Assembly (NCBI RefSeq): GCF_000298215.1
Contig: NZ_BAHD01000019.1
Span: 1 to 64,000 of the forward strand
Length of the DNA: 64,000 bases
From: Kineosphaera limosa NBRC 100340
GTDB taxonomy: Bacteria; Actinomycetota; Actinomycetes; Actinomycetales; Dermatophilaceae
Direction: 5' to 3'
The notes beneath the pieces are model-generated. The model was not told the DNA's origin, did no database searches, and worked only from the letters and a program-made list of their open reading frames with translations. Shown one piece after another: positions 35,779-44,536 of this stretch. The position numbers and the translations under genes were made by a program. Within the stretch, counting starts at the first letter, position 1. Each line of letters begins with the position of its first letter.

Positions 35779-36408
35779 TCAGGCGGTAACGCTGACCAGC
35801 GGCCCCAGGCCGGCCGACCGCTCGACGGCGTCGGTGTGCCCGCACAGCACGAGCCAGTTGGCCAGCAGCCGATGGCCGCCTTCGGTGAGCACGCTCTCGG
35901 GGTGAAACTGCACGCCGTGCAGGGGCAGGTGGGCGTGCCGGGCGGCCATGATGACCCCGGACGGGGTGTGGCCGTTGACGACGAGCGCAGGCCCGACCGT
36001 GTCGGCCTCGATCGCCAGCGAGTGATAGCGGGTCGCGGTGAACGGGCTGGGCAGCCCGGCCAGCACCCCCGTGCCGTCGTGCTCGACCAACGACGTCTTG
36101 CCGTGCAGCAACTCGGCGGCGCGGCCCACGACGGCCCCGGTGACCACGGCCAGCGCCTGGTGCCCGAGGCACACTCCGAGCATCGGGACGCGCAACTCGC
36201 CGCAGCGCCGGATCACCTCGATCGACGCGCCCGCCTCGGCGGGGGTGCCCGGCCCGGGGGAGATCAGCACCCCGTCGTAGTCGCCGACGGCCTCGAGGTC
36301 GACCTCGTCGTTGCGCACCACGGTGCACTCCGCGCCGAGCTGCTGCAGGTAGCCGACGATCGTGTAGACGAAGCTGTCGTAGTTGTCGACGACGAGGATG
36401 GCGGTCAC
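35779..36408 (-). CDS. trpG: Class I glutamine amidotransferase, TrpG/PabA type
   Basis: A 209-aa glutaminase subunit that supplies ammonia to chorismate-using anthranilate or 4-amino-4-deoxychorismate synthase. Motifs are NYDSFVYTI at the start, SPGPGTP, nucleophile Cys80 in MLGVCLGHQ, and the His/Glu pair in VQFHPES. GTG 36408 follows GAAGGA. No trpE or pabB is adjacent, as in the same conserved locus of mycobacteria, so it may serve both pathways. It is convergent with pknB. Confidence 0.92.
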   Translation of the reverse strand: MTAILVVDNYDSFVYTIVGYLQQLGAECTVVRNDEVDLEAVGDYDGVLISPGPGTPAEAGASIEVIRRCGELRVPMLGVCLGHQALAVVTGAVVGRAAELLHGKTSLVEHDGTGVLAGLPSPFTATRYHSLAIEADTVGPALVVNGHTPSGVIMAARHAHLPLHGVQFHPESVLTEGGHRLLANWLVLCGHTDAVERSAGLGPLVSVTA

Positions 36409-36465
36409 GAGGGGTCCTTCTGCGCTGTGGGGCCCGGTCGGGCGAGGCTGCCTCCCAGGGTACGG

Positions 36466-36511
36466 CCCAGCGGCCCGGAGCCGACCGGCCCAGCGGCCCG
36501 GAGCCGACCGG
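36466..36511. repeat. Perfect tandem repeat, 2 x 23 bp
   Basis: Two identical 23-bp units (36466-36488, 36489-36511), beginning CCCAGCGGCCCGGAGCCGAC, lie immediately beyond the stop of the DUF881 gene and before trpG. This is probably slippage duplication. Confidence 0.8.
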
Positions 36512-36512
36512 C

Positions 36513-37241
36513 TCAGCCGTCGGCGCGGGCGAAGCGGGGGCTGACGCCGGCGGTGAAGCCCGGCATCGACACGGTGCCCGGCTGCGTGACCCGATAACCG
36601 AGGCCGACGAGATCGACGTATCGGCGGTAGTTCGCCACGGTCGGATCGGCCTCCAGCCCCGCCAGCAGCCGCTGCGGATCGCCGATCGCGGTGATGACGT
36701 ACGGCGGGGAGTAGACCCGGCCCTGCAGGATCAGCGTGTTGCCCACGCACCGCACCGCGCTCGTGGCGACGACCCGCTGGTCCTGGATGGTCATCGCCTC
36801 CGCACCGGCGGCCCACAACGCGTTGACGACCGCCTGCACGTCCTGCTGATGCACGACGACGTCGTCGACCGTGTACCCCGGCGGGATGCGCCCGCCGGTG
36901 TTCGCATCGGTCAGGGCCACCGTGACCGCCGGGCCGGAGACCGGCTCGGTACCGGCAGCGGCCCCCCACGTAGCGGCCCGAGCGGTCTGTTGGGCGATCT
37001 GCGGGTCCGCCGACGCCAACGCTGCAGTCTGCGCCTCCACGTCGGCGCGCAGCTGCTCGGTGCGTAGTGCCTTGGTCTCCACGAGCCGGGTCTGGGTGCG
37101 GATGACGTCGGGCAGATCCTCCACGCCACTGCCGCGCAGATCCGAGCCGCGGGCGGCGCCGGCGCTGGTCGCGAACATCAAACCGGCGATGGCCGCCACG
37201 ATCGGCACCCCGATCGACCAGCCAGACCTGCGGTCAGCCAT
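36513..37241 (-). CDS. DUF881 family membrane-anchored protein
   Basis: A 242-aa protein with one N-terminal helix (about 7-30) acting as signal anchor, a coiled-coil-like stretch (about 45-90), and a DUF881 domain (about 95-240) with DANTGGRIPPGYTVDDVVVH and NALWAAGAEAMTIQDQRV. DUF881 proteins sit next to crgA and other division genes in actinomycetes and firmicutes; the role is unknown. ATG 37241 was chosen at the start of the hydrophobic signal. It is divergent from crgA. Confidence 0.88.
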   Translation of the reverse strand: MADRRSGWSIGVPIVAAIAGLMFATSAGAARGSDLRGSGVEDLPDVIRTQTRLVETKALRTEQLRADVEAQTAALASADPQIAQQTARAATWGAAAGTEPVSGPAVTVALTDANTGGRIPPGYTVDDVVVHQQDVQAVVNALWAAGAEAMTIQDQRVVATSAVRCVGNTLILQGRVYSPPYVITAIGDPQRLLAGLEADPTVANYRRYVDLVGLGYRVTQPGTVSMPGFTAGVSPRFARADG

Positions 37242-37432
37242 GCCCCTGCACCCTCCCGTATCTGCCCGCTGCACGCCCGATACCGCCTGTGCCGCGAGCC
37301 TTTTCGTGTCGCCTGCGCGCCGCCACCCGCGGCCGCCTGGACGATGCGCCCAGTATGCCCACGTAAACTGGGAGTTCAACGGGCCCCGGAGCATCCGTGG
37401 GCGCACCCCGAGATCGACGCAGGAGATCCACC

Positions 37433-37849
37433 GTGGCACGTCCCGACTCTTCGCCCAACGGCGAGACCCCCGATGTCGAGCTGACGGACGGGAAGGTCAC
37501 CAACGACAGCACCGAACTGGCCGGCGCTGCGGCCACCGGGGCCGAGCCTGCCGGGCCGGAGAAGGTCGCGGCCGTGCCGCCGAAGGCCCGCAAACACAAG
37601 GAGAAGAAGAAGAGGGTGCCGCGGTCGCAGCGCGGCGGCCTGCACGACGACATCGCTCGGGCGCCGGCGCCGAACCCCACGTGGTTCGTCCCCGTGATGT
37701 GCGGCCTGATGATCATCGGCCTCTTCTGGGTCGTCATCTACTACCTGTCCGCCGGCCAGTGGCCCGTGCGGGCCATGGGCAACTGGAACCTGCTGGCCGG
37801 GTTCGCATTCATCATCAGCGGCTTCATGATGACGACCCGCTGGCGCTAG
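37433..37849 (+). CDS. crgA: CrgA cell-division protein
   Basis: A 138-aa small membrane protein. The C-terminal half has the CrgA fold: NPTWFVPVMCGLMIIGLFWV, then a short loop and WNLLAGFAFIISGFMMTTRW, giving two helices. The first 60 residues are an unusually long charged, Lys-rich cytoplasmic tail. CrgA binds FtsZ, FtsQ and PBPs to coordinate septation. GTG 37433 follows AGGAG with 7 nt spacing. It is divergent from DUF881 and followed by a strong bidirectional hairpin. Confidence 0.93.
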   Translation: MARPDSSPNGETPDVELTDGKVTNDSTELAGAAATGAEPAGPEKVAAVPPKARKHKEKKKRVPRSQRGGLHDDIARAPAPNPTWFVPVMCGLMIIGLFWVVIYYLSAGQWPVRAMGNWNLLAGFAFIISGFMMTTRWR

Positions 37850-37864
37850 TCACGCTCACGAGCA

Positions 37865-37902
37865 ACGAAGCGGTGGTCCCCGACCGGGGGCCACCGCTTC
37901 GT
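37865..37902. terminator. Bidirectional hairpin between crgA and rhomboid gene
   Basis: ACGAAGCGGTGG pairs with CCACCGCTTCGT, with an inner CCCC/GGGG extension around a small loop. It lies 16 nt past the crgA stop and serves the two convergent genes. Confidence 0.75.
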
Positions 37903-37924
37903 CGTTGGGGACAGTCGACGGGGG

Positions 37925-37999
37925 TTATCCACAGGCTTATCCACGACTGGGGATGAATAACACTCGTGTAATCACAGGTGTGGAATACTCTGTGGATAA
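37925..37999. promoter_or_regulatory. Cluster of three DnaA boxes
   Basis: TTATCCACA (37925-37933), TTATCCACG (37937-37945) and the inverted TGTGGATAA (37991-37999) lie in AT-rich DNA between the convergent crgA and rhomboid genes. Two match the DnaA consensus perfectly and one differs at one position. No gene start is near, so control of transcription is unlikely; a DnaA-titrating or replication-related site is possible. Confidence 0.6.
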
Positions 38000-38038
38000 C
38001 TAGATCTGTGTCCGCTAAAAGCCGTGTGAGCTGCGGAT

Positions 38039-38965
38039 TTACGAGAAGCGGATGACCGCGTCGGCGAAGCTCGTGTCCACGATGGCGTACTTGACCACAG
38101 CCAGGGCGACGACGACGAGCAGTACCCCGGCCAGCGCCGGCCACTGCAGCCGGGCACGCTGGCGACCGCGGGTCGCCAGCAGCACACCCGCCAGCGCCAG
38201 ACCGGTGACGAAGCCACCGAGGTGGGCCTGCCAGGCGATCTCGCGGTAGATGAACGGCAGGGCCGCATTGATCGCCAGCAGCACCCACAGGCCGCGCACC
38301 GACGAGCCGCTGTGGCGCAGAAACAGCATCGTGGCCCCGAAGAGCCCGAACACCGCGCCGGAGGCCCCGACCATCGGCGTGACCCAGGCGCCGCCCATCT
38401 CCGCCCAGTTCTGGGGCGGGGACGCCAGCAGCAGGTACCCGACGGAGCCGCCGAGGGCACTGACGAGATAGAGGGTAAGGAAGCGCGCCCAGCCGAGCAT
38501 CGGCTCCAACCACTGACCGATGGACCACAGGCACAGCATGTTGAACAGGATGTGCGCGAACATCGTCGGGGAGTGCAAGAACGCGGACGTCAGGAAGCGC
38601 CACGGCTGTTCGTCACCGGTCAGGGGGGAGAACTGACCCAACAGGATGATCGAGCGGTCGGCCTGCTGCAGGAAGAACACCGCAACGCAGATCGCGATGA
38701 GCGTGTATGTGGCGGTCGGACGTTGCTGGCCGCCGCGACCGCCGAACGCCGTGCGGGGCGTCGGGGTCGCGGCGGCATCGGCGCGACGACAGTCGACACA
38801 GTGGAAGCCGACCGGTGCCGGGTGCTGACACTCCGGGCACGTGGGCCGGCCACACCGTTGGCAGCGCAGATGCGAGACCCGATCCGGATGGCGGGGGCAC
38901 GTCGGCGGACCCGGTGGCTGTGCCTGCGGATCAGGCGGCGACGGTGGCTGCGGAGGTGATGTCAT
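38039..38965 (-). CDS. Rhomboid-family intramembrane serine protease
   Basis: A 308-aa membrane protease. The N-terminus holds a zinc-ribbon/B-box-like segment with CPRHPDRVSHLRCQRCGRP and CPECQHPAPVGFHCVDC (four Cys pairs). The membrane domain (about 85-300) has the catalytic Ser in GASGAVFG and His in WQAHLGG, plus AHILFNMLCLW. This locus position, next to ppiA and crgA, is conserved in actinomycetes. The substrate is unknown. Confidence 0.92.
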   Translation of the reverse strand: MTSPPQPPSPPDPQAQPPGPPTCPRHPDRVSHLRCQRCGRPTCPECQHPAPVGFHCVDCRRADAAATPTPRTAFGGRGGQQRPTATYTLIAICVAVFFLQQADRSIILLGQFSPLTGDEQPWRFLTSAFLHSPTMFAHILFNMLCLWSIGQWLEPMLGWARFLTLYLVSALGGSVGYLLLASPPQNWAEMGGAWVTPMVGASGAVFGLFGATMLFLRHSGSSVRGLWVLLAINAALPFIYREIAWQAHLGGFVTGLALAGVLLATRGRQRARLQWPALAGVLLVVVALAVVKYAIVDTSFADAVIRFS

Positions 38966-38978
38966 GCGCGCCGAAGGA

Positions 38979-39497
38979 TCATTCGCTGATCGTCACGCTC
39001 TCGATGACGACCGGCTCCACGGGCTTGTCGTTGCGGCCGGTGGCGACGCCCGCGATGGCGTCGACAACGTCGCGGCTCTTCTGGTCGGCGACCTCGCCGA
39101 AGATCGTGTGCTTGCCCTGCAGCCACGTCGTCGGGGCGACGGTGATGAAGAACTGCGACCCGTTGGTGCCGCGGCCCATGCGCTTGCCGGCGTTGGCCAT
39201 CGCCAGGATGTAGGGCTTGGTGAAGTCCTTGTCGGGGCTGATCTCGTCGTCGAACGTGAATCCCGGGCCCCCGATGCCCTCACCGAGCGGGCAGCCGCCC
39301 TGGATCATGAAGTTCGGGATGATGCGGTGAAAGCTCAGGCCGTCGAAGAACGGCTCCGGGTTGGTGCGCCCCGCGTCGTCGCGGTATTCCTTGGAGCCGG
39401 TGGCCAGTCCCGTGAAGTTCTCTACGGTCTTGGGAGCGTGCTCGGGGAAGAGCACGATCTCGATGTCGCCATGGTTGGTGTGCAGCGTGGCATTCAT
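38979..39497 (-). CDS. ppiA: Cyclophilin-type peptidyl-prolyl isomerase
   Basis: A 172-aa cytosolic PPIase. Catalytic motifs are FHRIIPNFMIQGG (Arg of the active site), NGSQFFITVAPTTWLQGKHT and FGEV. There is no signal peptide. It is 13 nt upstream of the rhomboid gene, the conserved order near gyrA in this phylum. Confidence 0.95.
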   Translation of the reverse strand: MNATLHTNHGDIEIVLFPEHAPKTVENFTGLATGSKEYRDDAGRTNPEPFFDGLSFHRIIPNFMIQGGCPLGEGIGGPGFTFDDEISPDKDFTKPYILAMANAGKRMGRGTNGSQFFITVAPTTWLQGKHTIFGEVADQKSRDVVDAIAGVATGRNDKPVEPVVIESVTISE

Positions 39498-39641
39498 GGC
39501 CGCATCTTGTCATGACGACCTCAATCCTTCGCCGCCGACGGCACCGATAGCGCCACTCAACCGGGCGTCGGTTGGGCAGGGACGCATGCGGCAAGGCAGG
39601 ATGGGGCAGGAGCGAAAGACATCCCCGTCTAGGAGGAGCAC

Positions 39642-40379
39642 GTGTTCCAGCGCAAGACCAAGAAGGTCACCGTTCCCTCGGTGACCACCAAGCGGGTGAG
39701 CGTCCCGACGCTGGCCGGTCTGAAGAAGCAGGTGGCCGAGGTCGCCGCCGACGCCGCCAAGACCGTCGAGGTGGCCGCGCACAAGGCCGACGAACGGGCC
39801 CACGCCGCGGCCGATTCCGCCGCCAAGGAGGCCTCCGCCTCCGCCCAGGCCGTCCGCAAGGCGACCCACGACAAGGTCGACGAGACGGTCCCCAAGATCA
39901 CCGACTCCGTCGAGCGGCTGCTGGCCGCCGGCAGCGCCGCGAGCCACGACGTGGCCGAGCGCGTCGCGAGCGAGGCCAGGAAGGGCCAGAAGCTCGTCGC
40001 GGACGAGGCCAAGAAGGGCAAGGAGATCGTCACCGGCGAGAAGAAGAAGAAGGAGCGCCGCAAGAAGGGCATTCTGCGGTCACTCTTCTCCGCCCTGGTC
40101 ACCGCCGCCGCGGCCGCCGGTGTCGTCGCCTACCTGCGTAGCCGTCAGCAGGAGCCCAAGGACGACCCGTGGGCGCGCCCGCTGACCGACCCCTATATCG
40201 CCCCGGCGACCAAGACCGCCGACGTCTCCAGCGCTCCGGCCCCGTCGACGACCGCCAAGGGTGAGGAGGTCGCGCAGTCCGACCTTGCCGACACCCCGCC
40301 GGTCGACGCCGCCGAGGTCGAGGTCGTCGACCTCACCACCGAGCCGACGACCGCCGAAGGCGAGAGCCGCAACACCTGA
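39642..40379 (+). CDS. Ala/Lys-rich membrane-associated protein (DUF5324-like)
   Basis: A 245-aa protein. The first 140 residues are Ala/Lys/Val-rich amphipathic helix, like LEA or apolipoprotein-type helices (VAADAAKTVEVAAHKADERA). A KKKKERRKK stretch precedes one membrane helix (about 148-165, ALVTAAAAAGVVAYL), and an acidic Thr/Pro tail of about 80 residues follows. The shape resembles the actinobacterial DUF5324 group; the role is unknown. GTG 39642 follows AGGAGG. Confidence 0.72.
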   Translation: MFQRKTKKVTVPSVTTKRVSVPTLAGLKKQVAEVAADAAKTVEVAAHKADERAHAAADSAAKEASASAQAVRKATHDKVDETVPKITDSVERLLAAGSAASHDVAERVASEARKGQKLVADEAKKGKEIVTGEKKKKERRKKGILRSLFSALVTAAAAAGVVAYLRSRQQEPKDDPWARPLTDPYIAPATKTADVSSAPAPSTTAKGEEVAQSDLADTPPVDAAEVEVVDLTTEPTTAEGESRNT

Positions 40380-40399
40380 GCGTTGCAGCCCGCACGCAC

Positions 40400-40442
40400 C
40401 ACGACGGCCCGCCCCGGACGATTCCGGAGGCGGGCCGTCGTG
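40400..40442. terminator. Bidirectional terminator hairpin
   Basis: CACGACGGCCCGCC (40400-40413) pairs perfectly with GGCGGGCCGTCGTG (40429-40442), with a further CCGG/CCGG inside the loop. It lies between the convergent membrane-protein and FAH genes. Confidence 0.8.
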
Positions 40443-40452
40443 CGTCGGGTGC

Positions 40453-41295
40453 CTAGACCAGGCGGGTCGTGATGCTGCCCAGGCCCTTGATAGTGCTGAC
40501 GATCGTTTCGCCGGGAGCCAGGTAGCGGCGCGGCTGCCGGACGGAGCCGACACCGGCCGGGGTACCGGTGAAGATGAGGTCACCGGGCAGCAGCCGCACC
40601 ACCTGCGAGAGCCCCGAGACGACCGCGGCCACATCGAAGATGAAGTCCGCGGTTGTGCCGTCCTGCATGACCTCGCCGTCGATGGTGCAGCCGATCGCCA
40701 GCGCGTTCTTGTCGGGCAGCTCGTCGGCGGTGACGACGGCCGGCCCGGTGGGCCCGAAGCCCGGATAGGACTTGCCGAGGGAGAACTGCGGGGGTTTGAC
40801 GGCGAACTGAACGCGCCGCTCCGAGAGGTCCTGGCCGATGGTCAGTCCGGCGACGTGCTCCCACGCCTGTTCCGGCGAGACCGCCAGGGCCTCGCGGCCG
40901 ATGACGACAACGAGCTCGACCTCCCAGTCGACGCGATCGCTGGGCAGGCGGACCTGCGCGTCGGGACCCGTGAGGCAGGAGGGGAACTTGGTGAAGACCA
41001 GGAGCTCGGTGGGGATGTCGAGCCCCGCCTCCTGCGCATGGTCGCGGTAGTTCAGGCCGATGCCGAAGATCTGCCGCGGCGCGGGGACCGGCGGGCCGAG
41101 CCGGCTCACCTCGACCGGCGCGCCCTCGGGCAAGGTGGCCTGCGCGCCCCACTGCACGAACGCCTGCCACTGCTCGTACACCGCCTCGGGGTCTGGCCCG
41201 AACCGGCCGTCGCTGACCTCGGCGAGGTCGACGGCGTGGTCAGCGTGCTCTCCCACCAGGAGCACGGCCCGGCCGGCGGACGTGGCGATACGCAT
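40453..41295 (-). CDS. Fumarylacetoacetate hydrolase (FAH) family protein
   Basis: A 280-aa FAH-fold hydrolase/decarboxylase. The C-terminal FAH domain (about 75-275) begins FGIGLNYRDHAQEAG and carries the metal ligands in VDWEVELVVVIGREA and the terminal motif FTGTPAGVG. Relatives act on acylpyruvates, oxaloacetate or catechol-degradation intermediates; no pathway neighbours identify the substrate. The start is the ATG at 41295, after AAGGGACC. Confidence 0.9.
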   Translation of the reverse strand: MRIATSAGRAVLLVGEHADHAVDLAEVSDGRFGPDPEAVYEQWQAFVQWGAQATLPEGAPVEVSRLGPPVPAPRQIFGIGLNYRDHAQEAGLDIPTELLVFTKFPSCLTGPDAQVRLPSDRVDWEVELVVVIGREALAVSPEQAWEHVAGLTIGQDLSERRVQFAVKPPQFSLGKSYPGFGPTGPAVVTADELPDKNALAIGCTIDGEVMQDGTTADFIFDVAAVVSGLSQVVRLLPGDLIFTGTPAGVGSVRQPRRYLAPGETIVSTIKGLGSITTRLV

Positions 41296-41360
41296 GAATC
41301 GGTCCCTTCGTCGCGAGCGTCTGTGGCCCCCACCTTAGGAGGCCGAACACTCGCGCGCCC

Positions 41361-42251
41361 TCAGGCCCGGTCGGAGAGGGTGGTCCGAATCTCCGCGGCG
41401 ATCCAGCTGGGCTCGAGGTAGAGGCAGTGCGGCCCTCCCGCTCGTCGGGCGATACGCAGGGCCGGTCGGCCGGCGGCCAACTCGTGCAGGCCATCCCCGC
41501 CGGAGCCGTTGCGGCCTTCGCTGAGGGTCACCACGGTCACGGGCGCGTCGATGGCGGCGAGCAACTCCCGACCCGGCCGAAAGCGCGCGGCCTCCGGTTG
41601 CCTGGTCAGCGCGCGCAGGGTGTCGGGAGTGGGCCGGTAGACCCACGAGCCGTCCGGCGCGACGACGATGCAGCGGCGCAGCAGGGCGCGGATGCTGGCC
41701 GCGTCGGGGGCGGCGGCCAACCAGTCCTGCGCCGCCGGGCCGCTCTGTTCGTCGAGGAAGGTCTCCAGGGAGTCCTCGTCGGCGCCGGTGGCCCCGAGCC
41801 GGAACCGTTGGGTGAGCATGTCGACGATGACGTCGGCGCCGACGGCCTGCACCATCTCCAGCACGTCGGCCTGGCTCTCGACGACGGATGAGTCGATGAC
41901 GACGACCCCGCCCACCAGCTCCGGATGTTCGGCCGCCACCGCGGCCGCGAAACCGCCGGCGACGTCGTGCCCGACCAGCACGGGACGCCCCAGCCCTAGC
42001 TCACCGATGAGGCTGACGATGTCGTCGGGAATCTGGTCGACGGACTGCGCCTCGGCGCTGCTCTGGCCGTGCCCCCGAAGGTCGAACGCCACGACATGGG
42101 CGCTCGGCGTCAGAGCGGCGGCGACCTGCTCCCAGACGACGCTGGCGTGCGACACGGAGTGGATGAGCAGCACGTCCGGCCCGTCGCCCCCGAAGTCCAC
42201 GACCGCCAGATCCCCACCCGGCACCGCGACCCGCTGCTCCCGAACGTTCAC
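41361..42251 (-). CDS. Alpha/beta-hydrolase
   Basis: A 296-aa alpha/beta-hydrolase fold. The oxyanion segment is LLIHSVSHAS, the nucleophile elbow VGHDVAGG places Asp96 at the nucleophile position (as in epoxide hydrolases and dehalogenases rather than Ser esterases), and the catalytic His is probably in GGPHCLYLEPSW. The substrate is unknown. It is the last gene of the conserved side before the inserted carotenoid/mobile segment. Confidence 0.85.
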   Translation of the reverse strand: MNVREQRVAVPGGDLAVVDFGGDGPDVLLIHSVSHASVVWEQVAAALTPSAHVVAFDLRGHGQSSAEAQSVDQIPDDIVSLIGELGLGRPVLVGHDVAGGFAAAVAAEHPELVGGVVVIDSSVVESQADVLEMVQAVGADVIVDMLTQRFRLGATGADEDSLETFLDEQSGPAAQDWLAAAPDAASIRALLRRCIVVAPDGSWVYRPTPDTLRALTRQPEAARFRPGRELLAAIDAPVTVVTLSEGRNGSGGDGLHELAAGRPALRIARRAGGPHCLYLEPSWIAAEIRTTLSDRA

Positions 42252-42529
42252 AACAGAACCCTTTGCACCAGTTAAGTATGCGTGCCGGTTTCCAGCCGCC
42301 CGACCACATCCGAGGGAACGTTATTAACACAGGTCAGGCGTTTGCACGTCGCACTTGCGCGCTCACCGGGATGTCGCGGGTGGTGGACCTCCGTAGAGAG
42401 TTTGAGAACCCCTGCCCACACCTGAAAACCCTGTCTTTGCGCAGGTCACGGGGCTTCTACAACCACGACCAGCGCTCCTCCGAGCCTACCGTTTCCGACT
42501 CCAGGGGGCGAGTGGTGCGATCACTTGGG
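42252..42529. other. Intergenic, junction of core genome and carotenoid segment
   Basis: No gene is seen here. The sequence is less GC-rich than its surroundings and contains CGTTATTAACA near 42320, where an alpha/beta-hydrolase promoter may lie. I looked for a second copy of the tRNA-Ala 3' end (attachment core) here and did not find one. Confidence 0.35.
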
Positions 42530-42745
42530 ATGGCTCAAACCCTCCTTCGCCCGGAGCAGGTCGACGATCTGGTGGCGCAGTACCGCGAGGGCGCGACGCC
42601 CGTCGAGCTGGCGTCCCATCTTCGGAGTGAACCGCCGCACGGTGGCCACACACCTCACCCGCCGGGAGGTCACCATCCGCCGTGGACGGTTCGACTCTGC
42701 CCGCATCCATGAAGCAGCCGGCCGCTACCTCAGCGGACTATGCCG
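42530..42745 (+). pseudogene. Frameshifted C-terminal fragment of a recombinase-type HTH protein
   Basis: ATG 42530 opens a frame reading LLRPEQVDDLVAQYREGATP then VELASH. After one surplus C at 42620 the match resumes in another frame as FGVNRRTVATHLTRREVTIR. Joined, this is the helix-turn-helix tail found at the C-terminus of small serine recombinases and similar proteins (PEQV..LV..Y..G....ELA..FGV.R.TV..HL.R..V..R). The catalytic domain is absent and the frame is broken, so it is a relic. It marks the low-coordinate edge of the segment inserted between the alpha/beta-hydrolase and tRNA-Ala genes. Confidence 0.6.
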
Positions 42746-43491
42746 CGCCAGTGCAGCGACTGCGACGACCGTCGCAGCGGCCACGGCCGCCCCCGCACCC
42801 ACCACCGGGGAGGACGGCGCGCCGGCCAAGCGGCCGGCAGCGATCCAGCCCAGCCCCCAGGCCATCGCGGCCGCCACGCCCCAGGGCGCCCGCAGGACCC
42901 GGGCGAACACGACCCCGAGCAGGGTTGCCACGACCAGCACTGCGACCGCAGCGGCCTGGTTCCCGGTCGCGCCCAGGTCGACGCCCTGCGCCACCGCGGC
43001 GGCGGTGATGTTCGCGCACGTCGCCACGGCAACCCAGCCGAGGTAGAGCCCGAACGTCCCATCGAGCATGATCGCCTCAGCGGGGCCGGACGCCGCCCGC
43101 CCGGCGAGCCGCTTCATCACCAGGCCCAGGACGACGGCGAGGAGGGCGATGTCGAGCACGCTCAGCCACAACCAGCCCGCCTGCGTGATGCCCAGCCAGG
43201 CGCCGTTGAGCAAGATGGACGCCGCGGGCAGCCACCCCAGCGAGCGTGCCCGCTCGGACGCCCCGCCGGCCGGCGTCCACAACCACACGACGTATGCCAC
43301 CAGCAGCAGGTAGATCACCGACCAGATCGAGAAGGCGGGGGTGGCGGGGGCGAGCAGGGTCGCGTCGGCGGAAAAGGCGCCGCCCGCGGTCTGTTCGACG
43401 GGGTGCCCAGCAACCCGAATCCCCAGAGCGTGCCTAGACCCATGAGCAGGAGCGCGGCGGTGTCGAGGAGTCGCCTCATCCAGGTGTTCAT
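42725..43491 (-). pseudogene. TspO/MBR-like membrane protein, frameshifted
   Basis: From ATG 43491 the frame gives a signal helix (MNTWMRRLLDTAALLLMGLG) and then derails at GGGG 43400-43403 (plus strand). Adding one base joins it to VEQTAGGAFSADATLLAPAT and the long frame FSIWSVIYLLLVAYVVWLW and following, ending at 42725. The repaired protein has 255 aa and six helices, resembling the TspO-like genes found in the carotenoid clusters of Brevibacterium-type actinomycetes. TspO proteins bind porphyrins and respond to light or oxygen. The start overlaps the SDR gene stop as ATGA. The break is in a C/G run, so a sequencing indel is possible. Confidence 0.65.
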
Positions 43492-44534
43492 GCGTTCGCC
43501 TTCCTTTCGATTCCTGGTGTCAGGGTGTGCCGCGGACGGGCGAGCGCGAGGGCCGACAGCGCGCCGGCCACGGCGACGGAAGCGAGCGCGGCGCCGACCA
43601 GGGCGGACCGTCGTCCCCACCGCTTCGGATCCGCGCCCGCGAGTGCGCGACGGACGGCCTCGTCGTACCCGAGCAGGCCGCCGGCGGGGTCGCCGAGCAG
43701 GGCGGCGGCGTCCGTCTCGCGCCGGACGGCGTCGTGGATCAGGCTCCCCACCAAGGGTTTGGCGATCGCGGCGGGCACGGGGGTGATCAGGCCGACCCAG
43801 TGGGAAGCCAGCCACGGCGTGAGCACCGGCACCGTCGCCACCAGGCGGGGCCGCAGGCCCGTGACCCGTGCGTAACGCCGCATCATGTCCGCGTAGGTGA
43901 GCACCTCGTCCATCCCGATGTCGATCGTGCGGTTCACCTCCGGTGGCAGGTCGGCTGCGCCCACGAGGTAGTGGACGACGTCGGCCAACGCGATCGGCTG
44001 ACTGCGGTTGGTCAGCCACCGGGGCCCGATCATGACTGGGAGACGCTCGGTGAGGTGGCGCAGCATCGCGAACGACGCCGATCCCTCCCCCAGCACCACG
44101 CCCGCCTGCAGCACCGCGGTCGGGACGCCGGACGCCAGCAGGATGTCCCCCACCTCTACGCGGGAGGCCAAGTGCGGGGACAGGTCGCCGTCGGGGTGCA
44201 GCCCGCTGAGGTACACGATGCGCCTCGTTCCCGCCTCACCGGCCGCGTCGGCGAACCCCGTGGCCAGCGCCCGGTCACGCGCAACGAAGTCGCCTTCGTC
44301 GTCCATGGAGTGCAGGAGGTAGTACGCCACGTCGGCCCCGTGCAGCGCACGGCCCAGGACGGCGGCGTCGGCGGCATCCCCCTCGGCCACTTGGACGCGG
44401 TCGACCCAGGCGCGGTCCAGTGAGTCCGGGTGGCGGGTCAGCACGCGCACCTCCCAGCCGGCGTCGAGCAGGGCGGGCACCAAGGCTCCGCCGATGGTGC
44501 CGGTGGCGCCGGTCACGAGTGCTGTTCTGGCCAT
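43488..44534 (-). CDS. NAD(P)-binding SDR/epimerase-like protein
   Basis: A 348-aa extended SDR-like protein. The N-terminal Rossmann motif is VTGATGTIGGAL, with later HGADVAYYLLHSMDD and RRIVYLSGLHP (Tyr of the active site region), as in NmrA/NAD-epimerase-type redox sensors. A C-terminal helix lies near residues 315-335. It is in a tight operon with photolyase, CPBP and TspO-like genes. Relatives are frequent next to photolyase genes, but the reaction is not known. Confidence 0.85.
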   Translation of the reverse strand: MARTALVTGATGTIGGALVPALLDAGWEVRVLTRHPDSLDRAWVDRVQVAEGDAADAAVLGRALHGADVAYYLLHSMDDEGDFVARDRALATGFADAAGEAGTRRIVYLSGLHPDGDLSPHLASRVEVGDILLASGVPTAVLQAGVVLGEGSASFAMLRHLTERLPVMIGPRWLTNRSQPIALADVVHYLVGAADLPPEVNRTIDIGMDEVLTYADMMRRYARVTGLRPRLVATVPVLTPWLASHWVGLITPVPAAIAKPLVGSLIHDAVRRETDAAALLGDPAGGLLGYDEAVRRALAGADPKRWGRRSALVGAALASVAVAGALSALALARPRHTLTPGIERKANA

Positions 44535-44536
44535 GA

